Assembly: GCF_030646165.1 (NCBI RefSeq)
Contig: NZ_JAUTDO010000001.1
Location: forward strand, 186,001 to 250,000
Source of the DNA: Conexibacter sp. CPCC 206217
GTDB lineage: Bacteria; Actinomycetota; Thermoleophilia; Solirubrobacterales; Solirubrobacteraceae
Direction of reading: 5' to 3'
DNA: 64,000 bases
Shown: positions 50,477 through 59,254 of the stretch, in pieces
Layout: every line of letters starts with the position of its first letter
Numbering within the stretch: the first letter of the stretch is position 1
Notes under the pieces: model-generated
What the model was told of the DNA's origin: nothing
Databases searched by the model: none
The model's input: the letters and a program-made list of their open reading frames with translations, nothing else
Position numbers and translations under genes: made by a program

Positions 50477-53187
50477 GCCGCTCTCCCCGCTCGAACGACG
50501 CCGTCGAGCAGCTGACCGGCGACGCCTCTCTTCGCTCTCGACTCGCGGTAGCCGGCGAGGTCGACGACGGCCGCCCAGGCGTCGCCGCCGTGCTCGGCGA
50601 CCTTCTGCTCGCGCAACGGCACGTCGCGGTACGGCTCGCTGGTGTACGCCCAGTACTCGAGCGGGCCCAGCGGCAGCGTGACCTGCGAGCGACCGCGCGT
50701 GCCGTTGACCCAGTAGACCTCGGCGTAGGCGCCCTTCACCGTGCGCAAGCGGGCGATCAGCTTGACCTCGGCGTCGGCGAGGCCGAGCACGCGCTGCATC
50801 AGCGTCAGCTCGTCTCTGTGCTGGCCGAGGAAGATCTGCTGGGTCGAGTTGCTGACGAGCGCGCGGCCGTGCTCGTTGTCGAGGTCGGACAGCTGCTGGG
50901 TTGCGATCATCACCGTCAGTCCGAAGCGACGTGAGCGGCGTGCGAGGTCGTTGGCGTAGACGCCGAGCGGCCCGACGACGAATCTCCAGAACTCGTCGCC
51001 GACGAAGATCGAGCAGCCGGCCATCAGCGGCGCGTCCTCCTGGACGGCGAGCTGACGATGCTCGTCGCGGTGGCGGATCGCCGCGCGCTTGATGTACTCC
51101 AGGACGACGAACAGCACCGGCTGCAGGACCGCCTCCGGGCAGTTCTCGGTGTCGAAGACGAGCAGCGGCGCGTCGGGGACGTGCGTGCTCTCGCGGTCGG
51201 CGACGTGCGCGTAGGAGCCGTCGCCGACGAACTCCCCGAGCCGTTCCGCGAGGCTACGCAGCGTGAAGGCGATCTCGGCCGAGCCCTCCGTCTGCTCGAT
51301 CGTCGCGCGGTCGAGCAGCTCCTCGACGAGCAGCGACTCGCGCGGAACCAGCCCCTCCAGATGGCAACGCTCGTAGACCGCCCGGATCGCCGCGCCGATC
51401 TGCGCGCGCTCCAGCGTCGTCAGGCCCTCGACGAGCATCGTCTCGTGCAGGCCGATCAGGAACGCGACCTTCTCGCGCCCGACACGCGCGACGTCGTCGA
51501 CGTCCCACGGATTCAGCGCACAGCCGTCGTCGGTGCCGATGTCGAAGTGCTGAGCACCGTCGATCAGCTGGGTCAACGTGCGGTAGTGACCGGCACGGTC
51601 GACCACGAAGCCGCGCGCGCCGAGCGCGATCGAGCGCGCCAGCAGCGCGTTGCACGTGACGGTCTTCCCGCTGCCGGAGCGGCCGGACACGAGCGTGACC
51701 TGGTTGTGGTGCTCACGGTCACGCGGATTCCAGCGCTCCAGCGTTCGCGCCGGCGTCGAGAACGCGAACGGGATCCCCTCCGGCGACCCGACGCTCGTCC
51801 CCAGCAGCGGCGTCGAATCGCCGACGTTCCGCGTCGCGTACTTGCGACGGCGGGCCGCGATGTCGTCTCCGAGCGGGAGCGTCGACGGCCACAGCTCGCG
51901 CTGCTGATGCTTGCCGGCGTCGATCGTGCAGTCCGACGCCGAGCCGAGCAGCTCGGCGACCTGGCTGACCGACTCGTCGAGCACGCCGACGTCGGGCTGG
52001 GGACCCTGCGCGCGCGTCGCGTGGTAGATCGACAGCTGGTAGAGCCCGGCACGCTCGTGGCCGCTCATCTCCATCAGCAGCCGCTCCTGCTCGTGCTCCG
52101 CGGCATACCCGTCGAAGTCCGGCGGCCGCCCCTTTGACTCGCGGTCGCGGTTGATCATGAACCGCCGCCGGTAGCTCAACTTCAGCCGCTGCCGCTCGGA
52201 CTTGCGATCGAGCGCGTGGACGTGGACCGCAACGGAGTGCGGCTGGCGGCACGCGACCATCGCGTTCAGCAGCCACCCAAAGTGCGTCGCGTCCGCGGTC
52301 GACGCCGCGTAGATCGTCTGCTCCAGGTCGCGCTCGACGACGACGTGGTTCGGATCCGCGTCGAAGTCGATCGTGCTGCGGGCGATCGCGGCGCGCAGCC
52401 GCAGCGCGGCCTGACGAGCCTCCCGCCCCTCCCGCACGGCGTCGAGCTCGCCGAGGATCTCACCGCTGAAGTGCGGTGGACGACGCCGCCGATCGGCCGT
52501 GGTGGGATTGAAGCGCGACCACAGCAGCTCGACGACCTCCTGACCGTTCAGCTGCCGGTTGGAGATCTCCATCCCGTCGAGCTCGCCACGGATGCGGTCA
52601 GTGTGCGCCATCGACTCCCGCACGACGCGGCGGTGGGCCCGCAGCGCGCGCTCGAGCGCGGCGCGCGGCCGGCCTGGCCGCTTCAGCTGGCCGAGGATCT
52701 GCCGCGCCTGACGGCGGGTCGGAAGGAACGGCACGACGACGTAGGCCGCCAGGTCGACAGCGGCCTGCTCGTCGGCGTGAAGCCGGATCGACTGCTCCAT
52801 CGCCGCGTACAACCGCCAGCGATCCTGCGCGCGGCGATCGGCGACGACGCGATCTCTCGTCGGCGGCAGACCGGCCCACGCGGCAACCTCGCTCTGGCAG
52901 CCGCCGAGGATCTCGTCGAGCGGGATTGGCCGCGCCTGGACGTAGTACTGCAGCGCCTGGCCGGGCCCGAGCCGCTGCGCCAGCTCGCAGAACGACTCGG
53001 CGAGCTGCGCACGCCCGTCGGCGTCCATCACCAGCGGGTTCGGCGGGAAGGCGCGCAGGATCCGCACCATCGCGCCGTCGCTGCGGACGACGATGCCGGT
53101 GCGGAAGATCGCCTCGACACCGAGCAGATCCCCGGCCTCGCGCATGCCCGCACGCGCGGACTTCGTGTGACGACTGGTCAGTCCCAC
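50473..53187 (-). CDS. VirB4/TraC-type conjugation ATPase
   Basis: The product has 904 residues from GTG 53187. The Walker A in TLVSGRSGSGKTVTCNALLA and Walker B in IFVGDEFWRFVVGPLG are intact, with the VirB4 region DLARRSRRFGLTVMIATQQL, RALVSNSTQQIFLGQHRDEL. The N-terminal half carries VVRSDGAMVRILRAFPPNPL, like TraC/VirB4 membrane-proximal domains. It powers pilus or channel assembly. It overlaps the small PrgI-like gene by 10 bases and the cell-wall hydrolase by four. Confidence 0.9.
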   Translation of the reverse strand: MGLTSRHTKSARAGMREAGDLLGVEAIFRTGIVVRSDGAMVRILRAFPPNPLVMDADGRAQLAESFCELAQRLGPGQALQYYVQARPIPLDEILGGCQSEVAAWAGLPPTRDRVVADRRAQDRWRLYAAMEQSIRLHADEQAAVDLAAYVVVPFLPTRRQARQILGQLKRPGRPRAALERALRAHRRVVRESMAHTDRIRGELDGMEISNRQLNGQEVVELLWSRFNPTTADRRRRPPHFSGEILGELDAVREGREARQAALRLRAAIARSTIDFDADPNHVVVERDLEQTIYAASTADATHFGWLLNAMVACRQPHSVAVHVHALDRKSERQRLKLSYRRRFMINRDRESKGRPPDFDGYAAEHEQERLLMEMSGHERAGLYQLSIYHATRAQGPQPDVGVLDESVSQVAELLGSASDCTIDAGKHQQRELWPSTLPLGDDIAARRRKYATRNVGDSTPLLGTSVGSPEGIPFAFSTPARTLERWNPRDREHHNQVTLVSGRSGSGKTVTCNALLARSIALGARGFVVDRAGHYRTLTQLIDGAQHFDIGTDDGCALNPWDVDDVARVGREKVAFLIGLHETMLVEGLTTLERAQIGAAIRAVYERCHLEGLVPRESLLVEELLDRATIEQTEGSAEIAFTLRSLAERLGEFVGDGSYAHVADRESTHVPDAPLLVFDTENCPEAVLQPVLFVVLEYIKRAAIRHRDEHRQLAVQEDAPLMAGCSIFVGDEFWRFVVGPLGVYANDLARRSRRFGLTVMIATQQLSDLDNEHGRALVSNSTQQIFLGQHRDELTLMQRVLGLADAEVKLIARLRTVKGAYAEVYWVNGTRGRSQVTLPLGPLEYWAYTSEPYRDVPLREQKVAEHGGDAWAAVVDLAGYRESRAKRGVAGQLLDGVVRAGRAA

Positions 53188-53561
53188 AGCGCCTCCGAAT
53201 CAAGGTCGACGACATCGGCCTCCGGCAGCGCGCGCTCGTCGTCGGGATCTGAGATCACGACGTAGCCGAGCGCGGACTGGCCCGGGCCGGGCAGGTAGAC
53301 GTGGCCGCCGCGACGCCAGCTGAGCGCTGCGCGCAGGTGCAGCCAGAGGTCGAAATCCATCTGCGACGCGAGCCACGCGGCCATCGCCGGGATCCCGCCG
53401 AGATACACGGCCGTGAAGAACGAGATGTACGCGCCGAACGGGCTGAGGTACATGCCCCAGCCGATCCCGAGCACCAGGCCGAGCACGATCCCGCTCCACT
53501 GCGCGATCGTCAGCTCGGCGATCTTCAGTCGGCTCTCCAGATGTTTGTAGGCGGTGTTCAC
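53178..53561 (-). CDS. PrgI/VirB3-like membrane protein
   Basis: The product has 127 residues from ATG 53561. Two helices are visible (ELTIAQWSGIVLGLVLGIGW, YISFFTAVYLGGIPAMAAWL), followed by a soluble C-terminus rich in Asp. Position (between VirB6-like and VirB4-like genes), size and two-helix plan are those of PrgI/VirB3. It overlaps both neighbours (4 and 10 bases). Confidence 0.75.
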   Translation of the reverse strand: MNTAYKHLESRLKIAELTIAQWSGIVLGLVLGIGWGMYLSPFGAYISFFTAVYLGGIPAMAAWLASQMDFDLWLHLRAALSWRRGGHVYLPGPGQSALGYVVISDPDDERALPEADVVDLDSEALWD

Positions 53562-55216
53562 GATCTCGCCTCCGGCCGATGCGACGTCGGCGACGGCGAG
53601 TCCGTCTGCTGCGGCGCCGGCGGATCAAGTGGCCGTCGTGCTGGCGGCGCCCCCGCACCCGCGCTGGTTGGCGGCGCGCTTGTCTGCGCTGCGCGGTACG
53701 ACTCGAGCGCGCCGACGAATGCCGGCGACGATGCCGAGCCCGCGACGGTGTACGCCTGGACACGTGAGGAGTCGCCCGCCTGCTCGGCGCGGGCCGCGCC
53801 GACGGCCGCCGCCCGCGTGACGGCGCCGAGGGCTTCGTCGCGACTCGATCCGGCAGCCACAGCCCGATCATGTGCCGCACCGAGGGCAGTCACCTGTCTG
53901 GGATCGAGCGCTCCGAGGGCGGCTTCGACGTCCCTGCTCGACGACGGTCTCGAGGTCCGCGCCCGCTCCATCTGCTGCGTCAGCTCAGCCGGCCGAGCGC
54001 CGAGGCTGCGGATGCCGGCCGGCCCGCTCATCTCGGTGCGGGGTCTGCCGCTCGATGCTGGCGCAGGCGACCGCCCGTCGCTTCTCGGCACCGCGGCGAC
54101 GCCAGCCGCCTCTCTCGCTGCCGCCGGCGCGGCCGACGCGATCGCGGGAGCGCCCGCGGCCGTCGCGGCCCCGCGCGCCGCAGCGGCACCGCGCGCGCCA
54201 CCGTTCGCTCCCGCGCTCCCACGACGGGCGCCGCGCTCGGACGCGCCTCTCTCTGATCTCGATCCGCTGCTGAGCAGGCCTTCGCCGGCTCTCGCGACCT
54301 GCCGGACGGCGACATATCGTGCCGCGAACGCGACGGCCCCGCCGCTGGCGATTCCGCTCATGGTCGCGCGCGTCGCCAGCATCGGCAGACGCACACAGAG
54401 GTACAGCATGGCGACGCCGGTCAGCGGCTTGATCAGCGCCTTGTCGAGGACGCCGCCATCCCCTCTGAAGTTCAGGACGTCCTGGAAGACGGCGGCGAAC
54501 GCTGCGAAACAGAGCGCCCAGATCACCGGCCAGCAGAGCAATGTCCCGAAGGCGCGGAAGGCCAGTGTCGACAGCCACGCCGTGCCGGGGTACGGCCACA
54601 GGACGATCAGCAGCGGTCCGCCGACGAAGATGACGCTCAAGGCGCACGCGAGCACGATGTGCAGCGAGAACAGCCCGAGCATCAACAGCGTTCCCGCGAT
54701 GACGAGCACGATGCTCGCGAACGTGCCGACCGGGCCCGCGGCGATTGAGATGCCGACCGCAGCACCCAGCATGCGCGAGACGTCGTCGTGGACGCTCTGC
54801 GAGTGGATCAGGCCGGACGTGAGGTCGTTGACGAGCGTGATGCTGGCGTTGAAGGCCCACGGCCACGCGAGGACGCCGAGCGCGGCGGCGATCGTCTTCG
54901 TCACGCCGTTCAATGCCTCGGCGCCGGTGCCGCCGTCGACGAAGCCGGCGAGCCAGTAGCGCAGCGCCGACGTCGTCATGACCAGGCCGAGCAGCGCGAA
55001 CGCCGCGGCCGTCGTCGTGTTCTTCAGCTCGACGAGATTGCTGTTGGTGAACGCTTCGCTGGGCAGGTGCAACTGCCAGCTGATCGCCGCCTCGGTGACC
55101 TTCGTCGGGATCGAGCCGAAGAGCGTCTTGACGACGAAGTCGAACGCAGACTTGACGCCGTCTTGGATGATGTCGTCCGGGCTGGGAAGCCCAAGGATCG
55201 CGGTGACGGGAGCCAT
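53558..55216 (-). CDS. VirB6/TrbL-like polytopic membrane protein
   Basis: The product has 552 residues from ATG 55216. The N-terminal half carries several helices (AAFALLGLVMTTSALRYWLA, IVLVIAGTLLMLGLFSLHIV, ALSVIFVGGPLLIVLWPYPG, LLCWPVIWALCFAAFAAVFQ, LTGVAMLYLCVRLPML). The C-terminal half is long, Ala/Ser/Pro-rich and disordered, with DPRQVTALGAAHDRAV. This is the TrbL/VirB6 plan of inner-membrane channel components. It overlaps the PrgI-like gene stop by four bases. Confidence 0.8.
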   Translation of the reverse strand: MAPVTAILGLPSPDDIIQDGVKSAFDFVVKTLFGSIPTKVTEAAISWQLHLPSEAFTNSNLVELKNTTTAAAFALLGLVMTTSALRYWLAGFVDGGTGAEALNGVTKTIAAALGVLAWPWAFNASITLVNDLTSGLIHSQSVHDDVSRMLGAAVGISIAAGPVGTFASIVLVIAGTLLMLGLFSLHIVLACALSVIFVGGPLLIVLWPYPGTAWLSTLAFRAFGTLLCWPVIWALCFAAFAAVFQDVLNFRGDGGVLDKALIKPLTGVAMLYLCVRLPMLATRATMSGIASGGAVAFAARYVAVRQVARAGEGLLSSGSRSERGASERGARRGSAGANGGARGAAAARGAATAAGAPAIASAAPAAAREAAGVAAVPRSDGRSPAPASSGRPRTEMSGPAGIRSLGARPAELTQQMERARTSRPSSSRDVEAALGALDPRQVTALGAAHDRAVAAGSSRDEALGAVTRAAAVGAARAEQAGDSSRVQAYTVAGSASSPAFVGALESYRAAQTSAPPTSAGAGAPPARRPLDPPAPQQTDSPSPTSHRPEARS

Positions 55217-55229
55217 CTCCTCACCGCCC

Positions 55230-55571
55230 TCAGGCGACGATGCCCTTGACGGAGCCCAGCAGCGCGAGCACACCGAGCGCGGTCAGCACGATCTGCATCC
55301 CGCGCCTGGCGCCGAACGCCATCGCGACGCCACCGCCGATCACGGCCAGCGGCGTCGCGGCCGCAGCCGCCACGAGACACGGGGTCACCATCGCATCGCA
55401 CGTGGACACGAATCCTTCGAGTCCGCCGGCGTTCTCCGGGATGTGCGCGGCGCGACGGATGATCTGCGCGTGGCCAGCGCCACTCGCAGCCCAGGCAGCT
55501 GCGAGCACGACGAGGGCGACGCAGAGGTTGCGCGGTACGTCCTGGAGAGACAGGCGTCTGATCGCATGCAT
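55230..55571 (-). CDS. Small two-helix protein, VirB2/TrbC-like candidate
   Basis: The product has 113 residues from ATG 55571, with CGGAG in front. A signal-like helix (LCVALVVLAAAWAASGAGHA), a short loop with CDAMVTPC, and two hydrophobic segments (LVAAAAATPLAVIGGGVAMA, IVLTALGVLALLGSVKGI) fit a pilin-type (VirB2/TrbC) precursor. Position directly upstream of the VirB6-like gene supports that. A paired CxxxxxxC is unusual. Confidence is moderate. Confidence 0.6.
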   Translation of the reverse strand: MHAIRRLSLQDVPRNLCVALVVLAAAWAASGAGHAQIIRRAAHIPENAGGLEGFVSTCDAMVTPCLVAAAAATPLAVIGGGVAMAFGARRGMQIVLTALGVLALLGSVKGIVA

Positions 55572-55582
55572 GGCGACTCCGA

Positions 55583-56287
55583 TCACTCGATGCCGAACTC
55601 GTCGGCAGCGGTTGCGGCGGGCCGCGGGCGTGAAGACGAAGAGGCGCCCGCCGGGCCGCTCGTCGTCGGATGAGCTGGAGCAGCGGCAGCCGCGGCTGCG
55701 GCTTTCGCCGCGAGCGCAGCGCGCGGCTGCGGCACAACGGCCGACTCCGCGTGGGAACGGGGAGACGTCGAAGTACGCCTACGCGGATCGCGGCACCGGG
55801 CGCCACGATCGGGGCCCGTCGCGCCACGGCGCGACCGGCGCCGAGCGTCCCGCTTCGCCGGCGTCTCGCTGCGCCGTGCTCGCCGACGGCCGTCGCCACC
55901 GGCAGCACGCGCAGGAGCGGGGACCGGCGTCGGCGCCGTGGCTGCGGATGGCGTCGGAGCAGGCGGTGGGTCCGCTCGTCGAGCCGCGGTCGCCAACGCC
56001 ACGACCAGCGCGCCCACGGCGATCCCGAGCGGCCATGCCGCGTCCGCTCGGCTGAGCGGTGCGGCAAGGCGACGGACCCGATCGGTCGTCAGCCGCGTCG
56101 GGCGTTCACGACGGGGTGGCTCCGGGCGCCTCGTGGGCGCCGAGCGTGTCGGAGCCGGCTGGGTATCGACATCGAGCTGAGGCTCGAACAGCGTCGATCC
56201 GGACGTGCTTGCCGGCTCGGACGGCGTCGGAGCATCGCGGTCATCCGCGTGCTCCGGCGCAAAGAGGTTGGTAGTGCGATCGAGCAT
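55583..56287 (-). CDS. Pro/Ala/Arg-rich membrane protein, ends in FGIE
   Basis: The product has 234 residues from ATG 56287. A basic N-terminal part leads to one helix (AWPLGIAVGALVVALATAAR), then a proline/alanine-rich and arginine-rich tail ending DEFGIE. It could be a translocon partner or a membrane-tethered linker. Its C-terminal ending resembles the EIGIE motif of the upstream sigma/ZAS protein. No family is recognised. Confidence 0.6.
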   Translation of the reverse strand: MLDRTTNLFAPEHADDRDAPTPSEPASTSGSTLFEPQLDVDTQPAPTRSAPTRRPEPPRRERPTRLTTDRVRRLAAPLSRADAAWPLGIAVGALVVALATAARRADPPPAPTPSAATAPTPVPAPARAAGGDGRRRARRSETPAKRDARRRSRRGATGPDRGARCRDPRRRTSTSPRSHAESAVVPQPRAALAAKAAAAAAAAPAHPTTSGPAGASSSSRPRPAATAADEFGIE

Positions 56288-56383
56288 GGGGTCCCGCTGA
56301 CGCGGCCCGCGCTCGATCCACCCCTCTCAGTTGAAGCGACTGCCAGCTACCTCCCGTCGGCGCGAAATCCGCGCACACATGGG

Positions 56384-57874
56384 CTACGGCTCAATGCCTA
56401 TCTCCAGGCCGCCGCCCGCGCCCGAAGGTCTCGCTGGATGCGCCGACGACGCCTGCGTCTGCGACGAAGATCCTGTCTGGGACGTGCTCGCAGCGCTTGC
56501 GGTTGCCGTGCTCGGAGGCGGTGACTGCTGCGTCGGTTCGGACGCGGCCGACTCTATGCCGATCTCAGACTCCTGCTGCTCGGCAGCCGGTTGTTGTCGC
56601 TGCTGCTGTTGCCGTTCGTCCACTCGCGGCTTCGCAACGCGTCGCTTCGCTCTGGCCGTCGGGACGCTTTCGTGAGAGGGCTCGCTCGGAGGCGGAGCCT
56701 GCTGGGAGGACCCCGTGGTGCTGCTTGGCACCGTCGTGTTGATCGTCGCGTTGCTGGTCGTGCTCGTTCCCTGCGACGAGGCTGAGCGTCTCGCGCGCTC
56801 TTCGATCCGGCGCTCGACCTTCGGCGCTGGATCTCTGACGACCTGCTCGACGACGATGCCCGCGCTGCCGACGCAGACTGCGGACAAACAGACGACGGCC
56901 GTCTTGACGGTCGCCCCGCCAAGGCCGAAAGCAGCGCCGCCGGCGCCGAGTCCGGCGCCGACGCCGCCCGCAGCGCCCGTCGAGGATGAGACCTCGGCGA
57001 CACCGAGCGCCGCGCCAAGCGCGCCCCCGCCGAGGACGCCTCCGACACCGAGCAGCGCCGGCGCCGGCACGACGACGTAAGCGACGCGCAAGCTGCGGAC
57101 GAAGGCGGTGCAGCCCGCGCACTCCCCGAGGTGCTGGACGGCGATCGCGTGCCGCTCGCCGTCGGGATCGAGTATGCCGGCCGCGTACGCGGTCATCAGC
57201 GAACGCTGCTCGTCGCACCACGTCCCGTCCTCGATAGCGCGCAGCAGCCCTGCCGTCTTCGACGTGATCGAGTCGAAGATCTTGTCGGCCCGCCGCGTCG
57301 GGACGCCGAGCATTCTGGCCGTCTCGATCCGCGAGTAGCCGTGAATGAGATGGAGCGCGGCGGCCTCGCGCTCTCGCCGATTCAACCGCACGCGCAAGCC
57401 GGTCCGCCACTTGCGGATGCGATCGAGGTCGTCGAGCTCCTGCGCGTAATCCGGCTCGACGACACCCTCGGCGAGCGTCGAGTCCTCTCTCAACCTCGCG
57501 AGCTTCTCCGGTCTCGTATGCCGGACGTCGTCCAGCGCCCGGCGCACCATCGTGACGACCAGCCAGCCCCCGGGATTCTCGATCTGCTCGTCAGAATCGA
57601 CGATCGTGCGGAAGAGGCCGTGCCAGGCGGCGTTGTACCAACCCTCGAGATCGAGCTTCGGAAAGTACAGCCCGCGAGCTGCGAGCTTCGCCCGCGCGTT
57701 CTTGATCACCTCGGGCTTGATCGCCTCGTACTCCGCCTCGATCAGTGCTTCGGCTTGGCGTCGCCGCTCGGCCGCGGCTGGGTCGACCTGGATCGTCCCC
57801 GCCGTTGGCGTGCAGTGGCGATCGTGGCCACGGCGCCGACGACCCCCTCGTTCCGGACGAAGAACCTTCGGCAT
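56384..57874 (-). CDS. Sigma-70-like factor fused to anti-sigma-type zinc domain and membrane tail
   Basis: The product has 496 residues from ATG 57874 (ATG 57880 possible). A sigma region 2-like part is at 60-120 (KLDLEGWYNAAWHGLFRTIV, PGGWLVVTMVRRALDDVRHT) and region 4-like HTH at 165-212 (LNRREREAAALHLIHGYSRI, ETARMLGVPTRRADKIFDSI). A zinc anti-sigma element follows: Cys220 and His248-x3-Cys252-x2-Cys255 (VQHLGECAGCTAFV). A Gly/Ala stretch, a helix (TAVVCLSAVCVGSAGIVVEQ) and a 150-residue Ser/Thr/Gln-rich tail follow, ending EIGIEP. Sigma and anti-sigma parts are usually separate proteins. Being at the head of the conjugation operon, it may switch that operon on. Confidence 0.75.
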   Translation of the reverse strand: MPKVLRPERGGRRRRGHDRHCTPTAGTIQVDPAAAERRRQAEALIEAEYEAIKPEVIKNARAKLAARGLYFPKLDLEGWYNAAWHGLFRTIVDSDEQIENPGGWLVVTMVRRALDDVRHTRPEKLARLREDSTLAEGVVEPDYAQELDDLDRIRKWRTGLRVRLNRREREAAALHLIHGYSRIETARMLGVPTRRADKIFDSITSKTAGLLRAIEDGTWCDEQRSLMTAYAAGILDPDGERHAIAVQHLGECAGCTAFVRSLRVAYVVVPAPALLGVGGVLGGGALGAALGVAEVSSSTGAAGGVGAGLGAGGAAFGLGGATVKTAVVCLSAVCVGSAGIVVEQVVRDPAPKVERRIEERARRSASSQGTSTTSNATINTTVPSSTTGSSQQAPPPSEPSHESVPTARAKRRVAKPRVDERQQQQRQQPAAEQQESEIGIESAASEPTQQSPPPSTATASAASTSQTGSSSQTQASSAHPARPSGAGGGLEIGIEP

Positions 57875-58110
57875 GATCATCGTCTCCGTGCCGAAGCTGT
57901 CGATGCCATCCGCGCGCGCATGAACCTCTGACGCAGCTCGCAGCCAATCCACCCCCCTGAGTTCTGCAACGTCATCGAGCTCCGCCCGGCAGGAACCACC
58001 GCGACCCCACCCCACCTTGTTCAGCAACGATCCGGTTCGACCGTACCCTCAGGGAGCGCTCGACACGACTGGCGCGTCGCCGTTCTGACGTATACGCGCC
58101 AGCGACCTAC

Positions 58111-58794
58111 TCAACCCTGATGCGGTCTCATCACCGGCGGCGGACGACGAACCCGGTCACCCTCCGCATCGAGGTCGCGGCCCAGCCGACGCAAAGTGTC
58201 TTCTCCGAGGCGCGGCGGCAGGCTCATGAGCCACTCCAAGAGCATGTTCTCGCCGATCACGACGCCGTCGATGCCTTCGTGGTGCCAGCTGTGCGGTCCC
58301 TGCGCCGACCCGCGCAAGACGACGAGCGCACCGACATCCTCACGCGGAAGCTGCAGGGCTCCAGCCAGCGCAGCTGCATCCGCATCGACAGCGACGAGAT
58401 CCTCTACCGACCACCGGCCGGGCCGAGGGGCGATCGCGAAGATGCCGCCAGGGCCGACGACGCCGCGGCGGACGACCACGTCACCAAGCGGCACCTCGCG
58501 CAACAGCACCCATCCCACCGTCTCGAGGGCGAACAGGACCATGTCGACGTCACGGGTCGCATCGGCGATCGCGTCACCGAGCGCCGCCGCGCGGGAGAGC
58601 TGCGTCAGGGACGCGACCTCGAGTTCGATCGGCTTGCCCTGTTCGTCGTCTCCAGCCACCCGCAACACCGTACTCCCGGCGTCGGCAGGACTCCGAGATC
58701 CCGCCGCGGTCAACATCGACCGGTCGGCGGCGTCGGCCAGGAGCCAACGCTGCGCCAAGACGGTCCGCGGTCGACGCTGCGCCTCTAGCCTCAC
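58111..58794 (-). CDS. NERD-like domain protein, degenerate
   Basis: The product has 227 residues from GTG 58794 (a GTG at 58833 would overlap the divergent gene). The central part (VGWVLLREVPLGDVVVRRGV, VGPGGIFAIAPRPGR) resembles the NERD nuclease core (D-I-D-x-V-x-x-G-P-x-G-(V/I)-F-x-I-x-x-K), but the Asp and Lys catalytic residues are missing. It is probably a non-catalytic derivative. Divergent from 58800. The function is unknown. Confidence 0.5.
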   Translation of the reverse strand: MRLEAQRRPRTVLAQRWLLADAADRSMLTAAGSRSPADAGSTVLRVAGDDEQGKPIELEVASLTQLSRAAALGDAIADATRDVDMVLFALETVGWVLLREVPLGDVVVRRGVVGPGGIFAIAPRPGRWSVEDLVAVDADAAALAGALQLPREDVGALVVLRGSAQGPHSWHHEGIDGVVIGENMLLEWLMSLPPRLGEDTLRRLGRDLDAEGDRVRRPPPVMRPHQG

Positions 58795-58799
58795 CGCGA

Positions 58800-59120
58800 G
58801 TGCAGGGTCACCGTCGCCAACTCCAAGCAGCACTGCTCGCTCGAAACGTGGAGGCCGCCGTCACGGCCGCACGGGCCATCAGACCGCTCGATCTGCTCGA
58901 CGCGCTCGACGTCGTCACGCTGCTCGCAGAGACCGGGGACCCACGATTCGGCCGCTGGGCAACCCGCTGGATCGAGCGCACGATCGCCGAGAACGATCTG
59001 CTGCCCGAAGCTGTCGAGAAGGTACGCAGACTCATGCACGTGCTTCCGACCCAAAGCGAGGCCAGAGCCGTGACGGTCGCGCTTCGATCCTATGCGCGGC
59101 CACCTCGCACCTGGTCGTGA
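58800..59120 (+). CDS. Small hypothetical protein
   Basis: The product has 106 residues from GTG 58800. It is helical: RRQLQAALLARNVEAAVTAA, LDLLDALDVVTLLAETGDPR, FGRWATRWIERTIAENDLLP, EAVEKVRRLMHVLPTQSEA. A similar L-A-D-A-L-x-L-(V/T)-x-L-x-A-(E)-x-G-D-P-R-(F/Y) pattern occurs in small actinobacterial proteins of unknown function. It starts almost back-to-back with the NERD-like gene. There is no clear ribosome site, so the start is tentative. Confidence 0.55.
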   Translation: MQGHRRQLQAALLARNVEAAVTAARAIRPLDLLDALDVVTLLAETGDPRFGRWATRWIERTIAENDLLPEAVEKVRRLMHVLPTQSEARAVTVALRSYARPPRTWS

Positions 59121-59254
59121 TCCCGAACCCGGCGAGAGAGACGGTCGTTCCGACGCCGGCACCGCCCTGCGCCGGAGAGCGCGCTGGTCGCGCGGCTCTC
59201 CGCCGACCTCTCCAGACTTCCCCGCCTCGGCCTTCCTGATCGGTCAGCAGCGCG

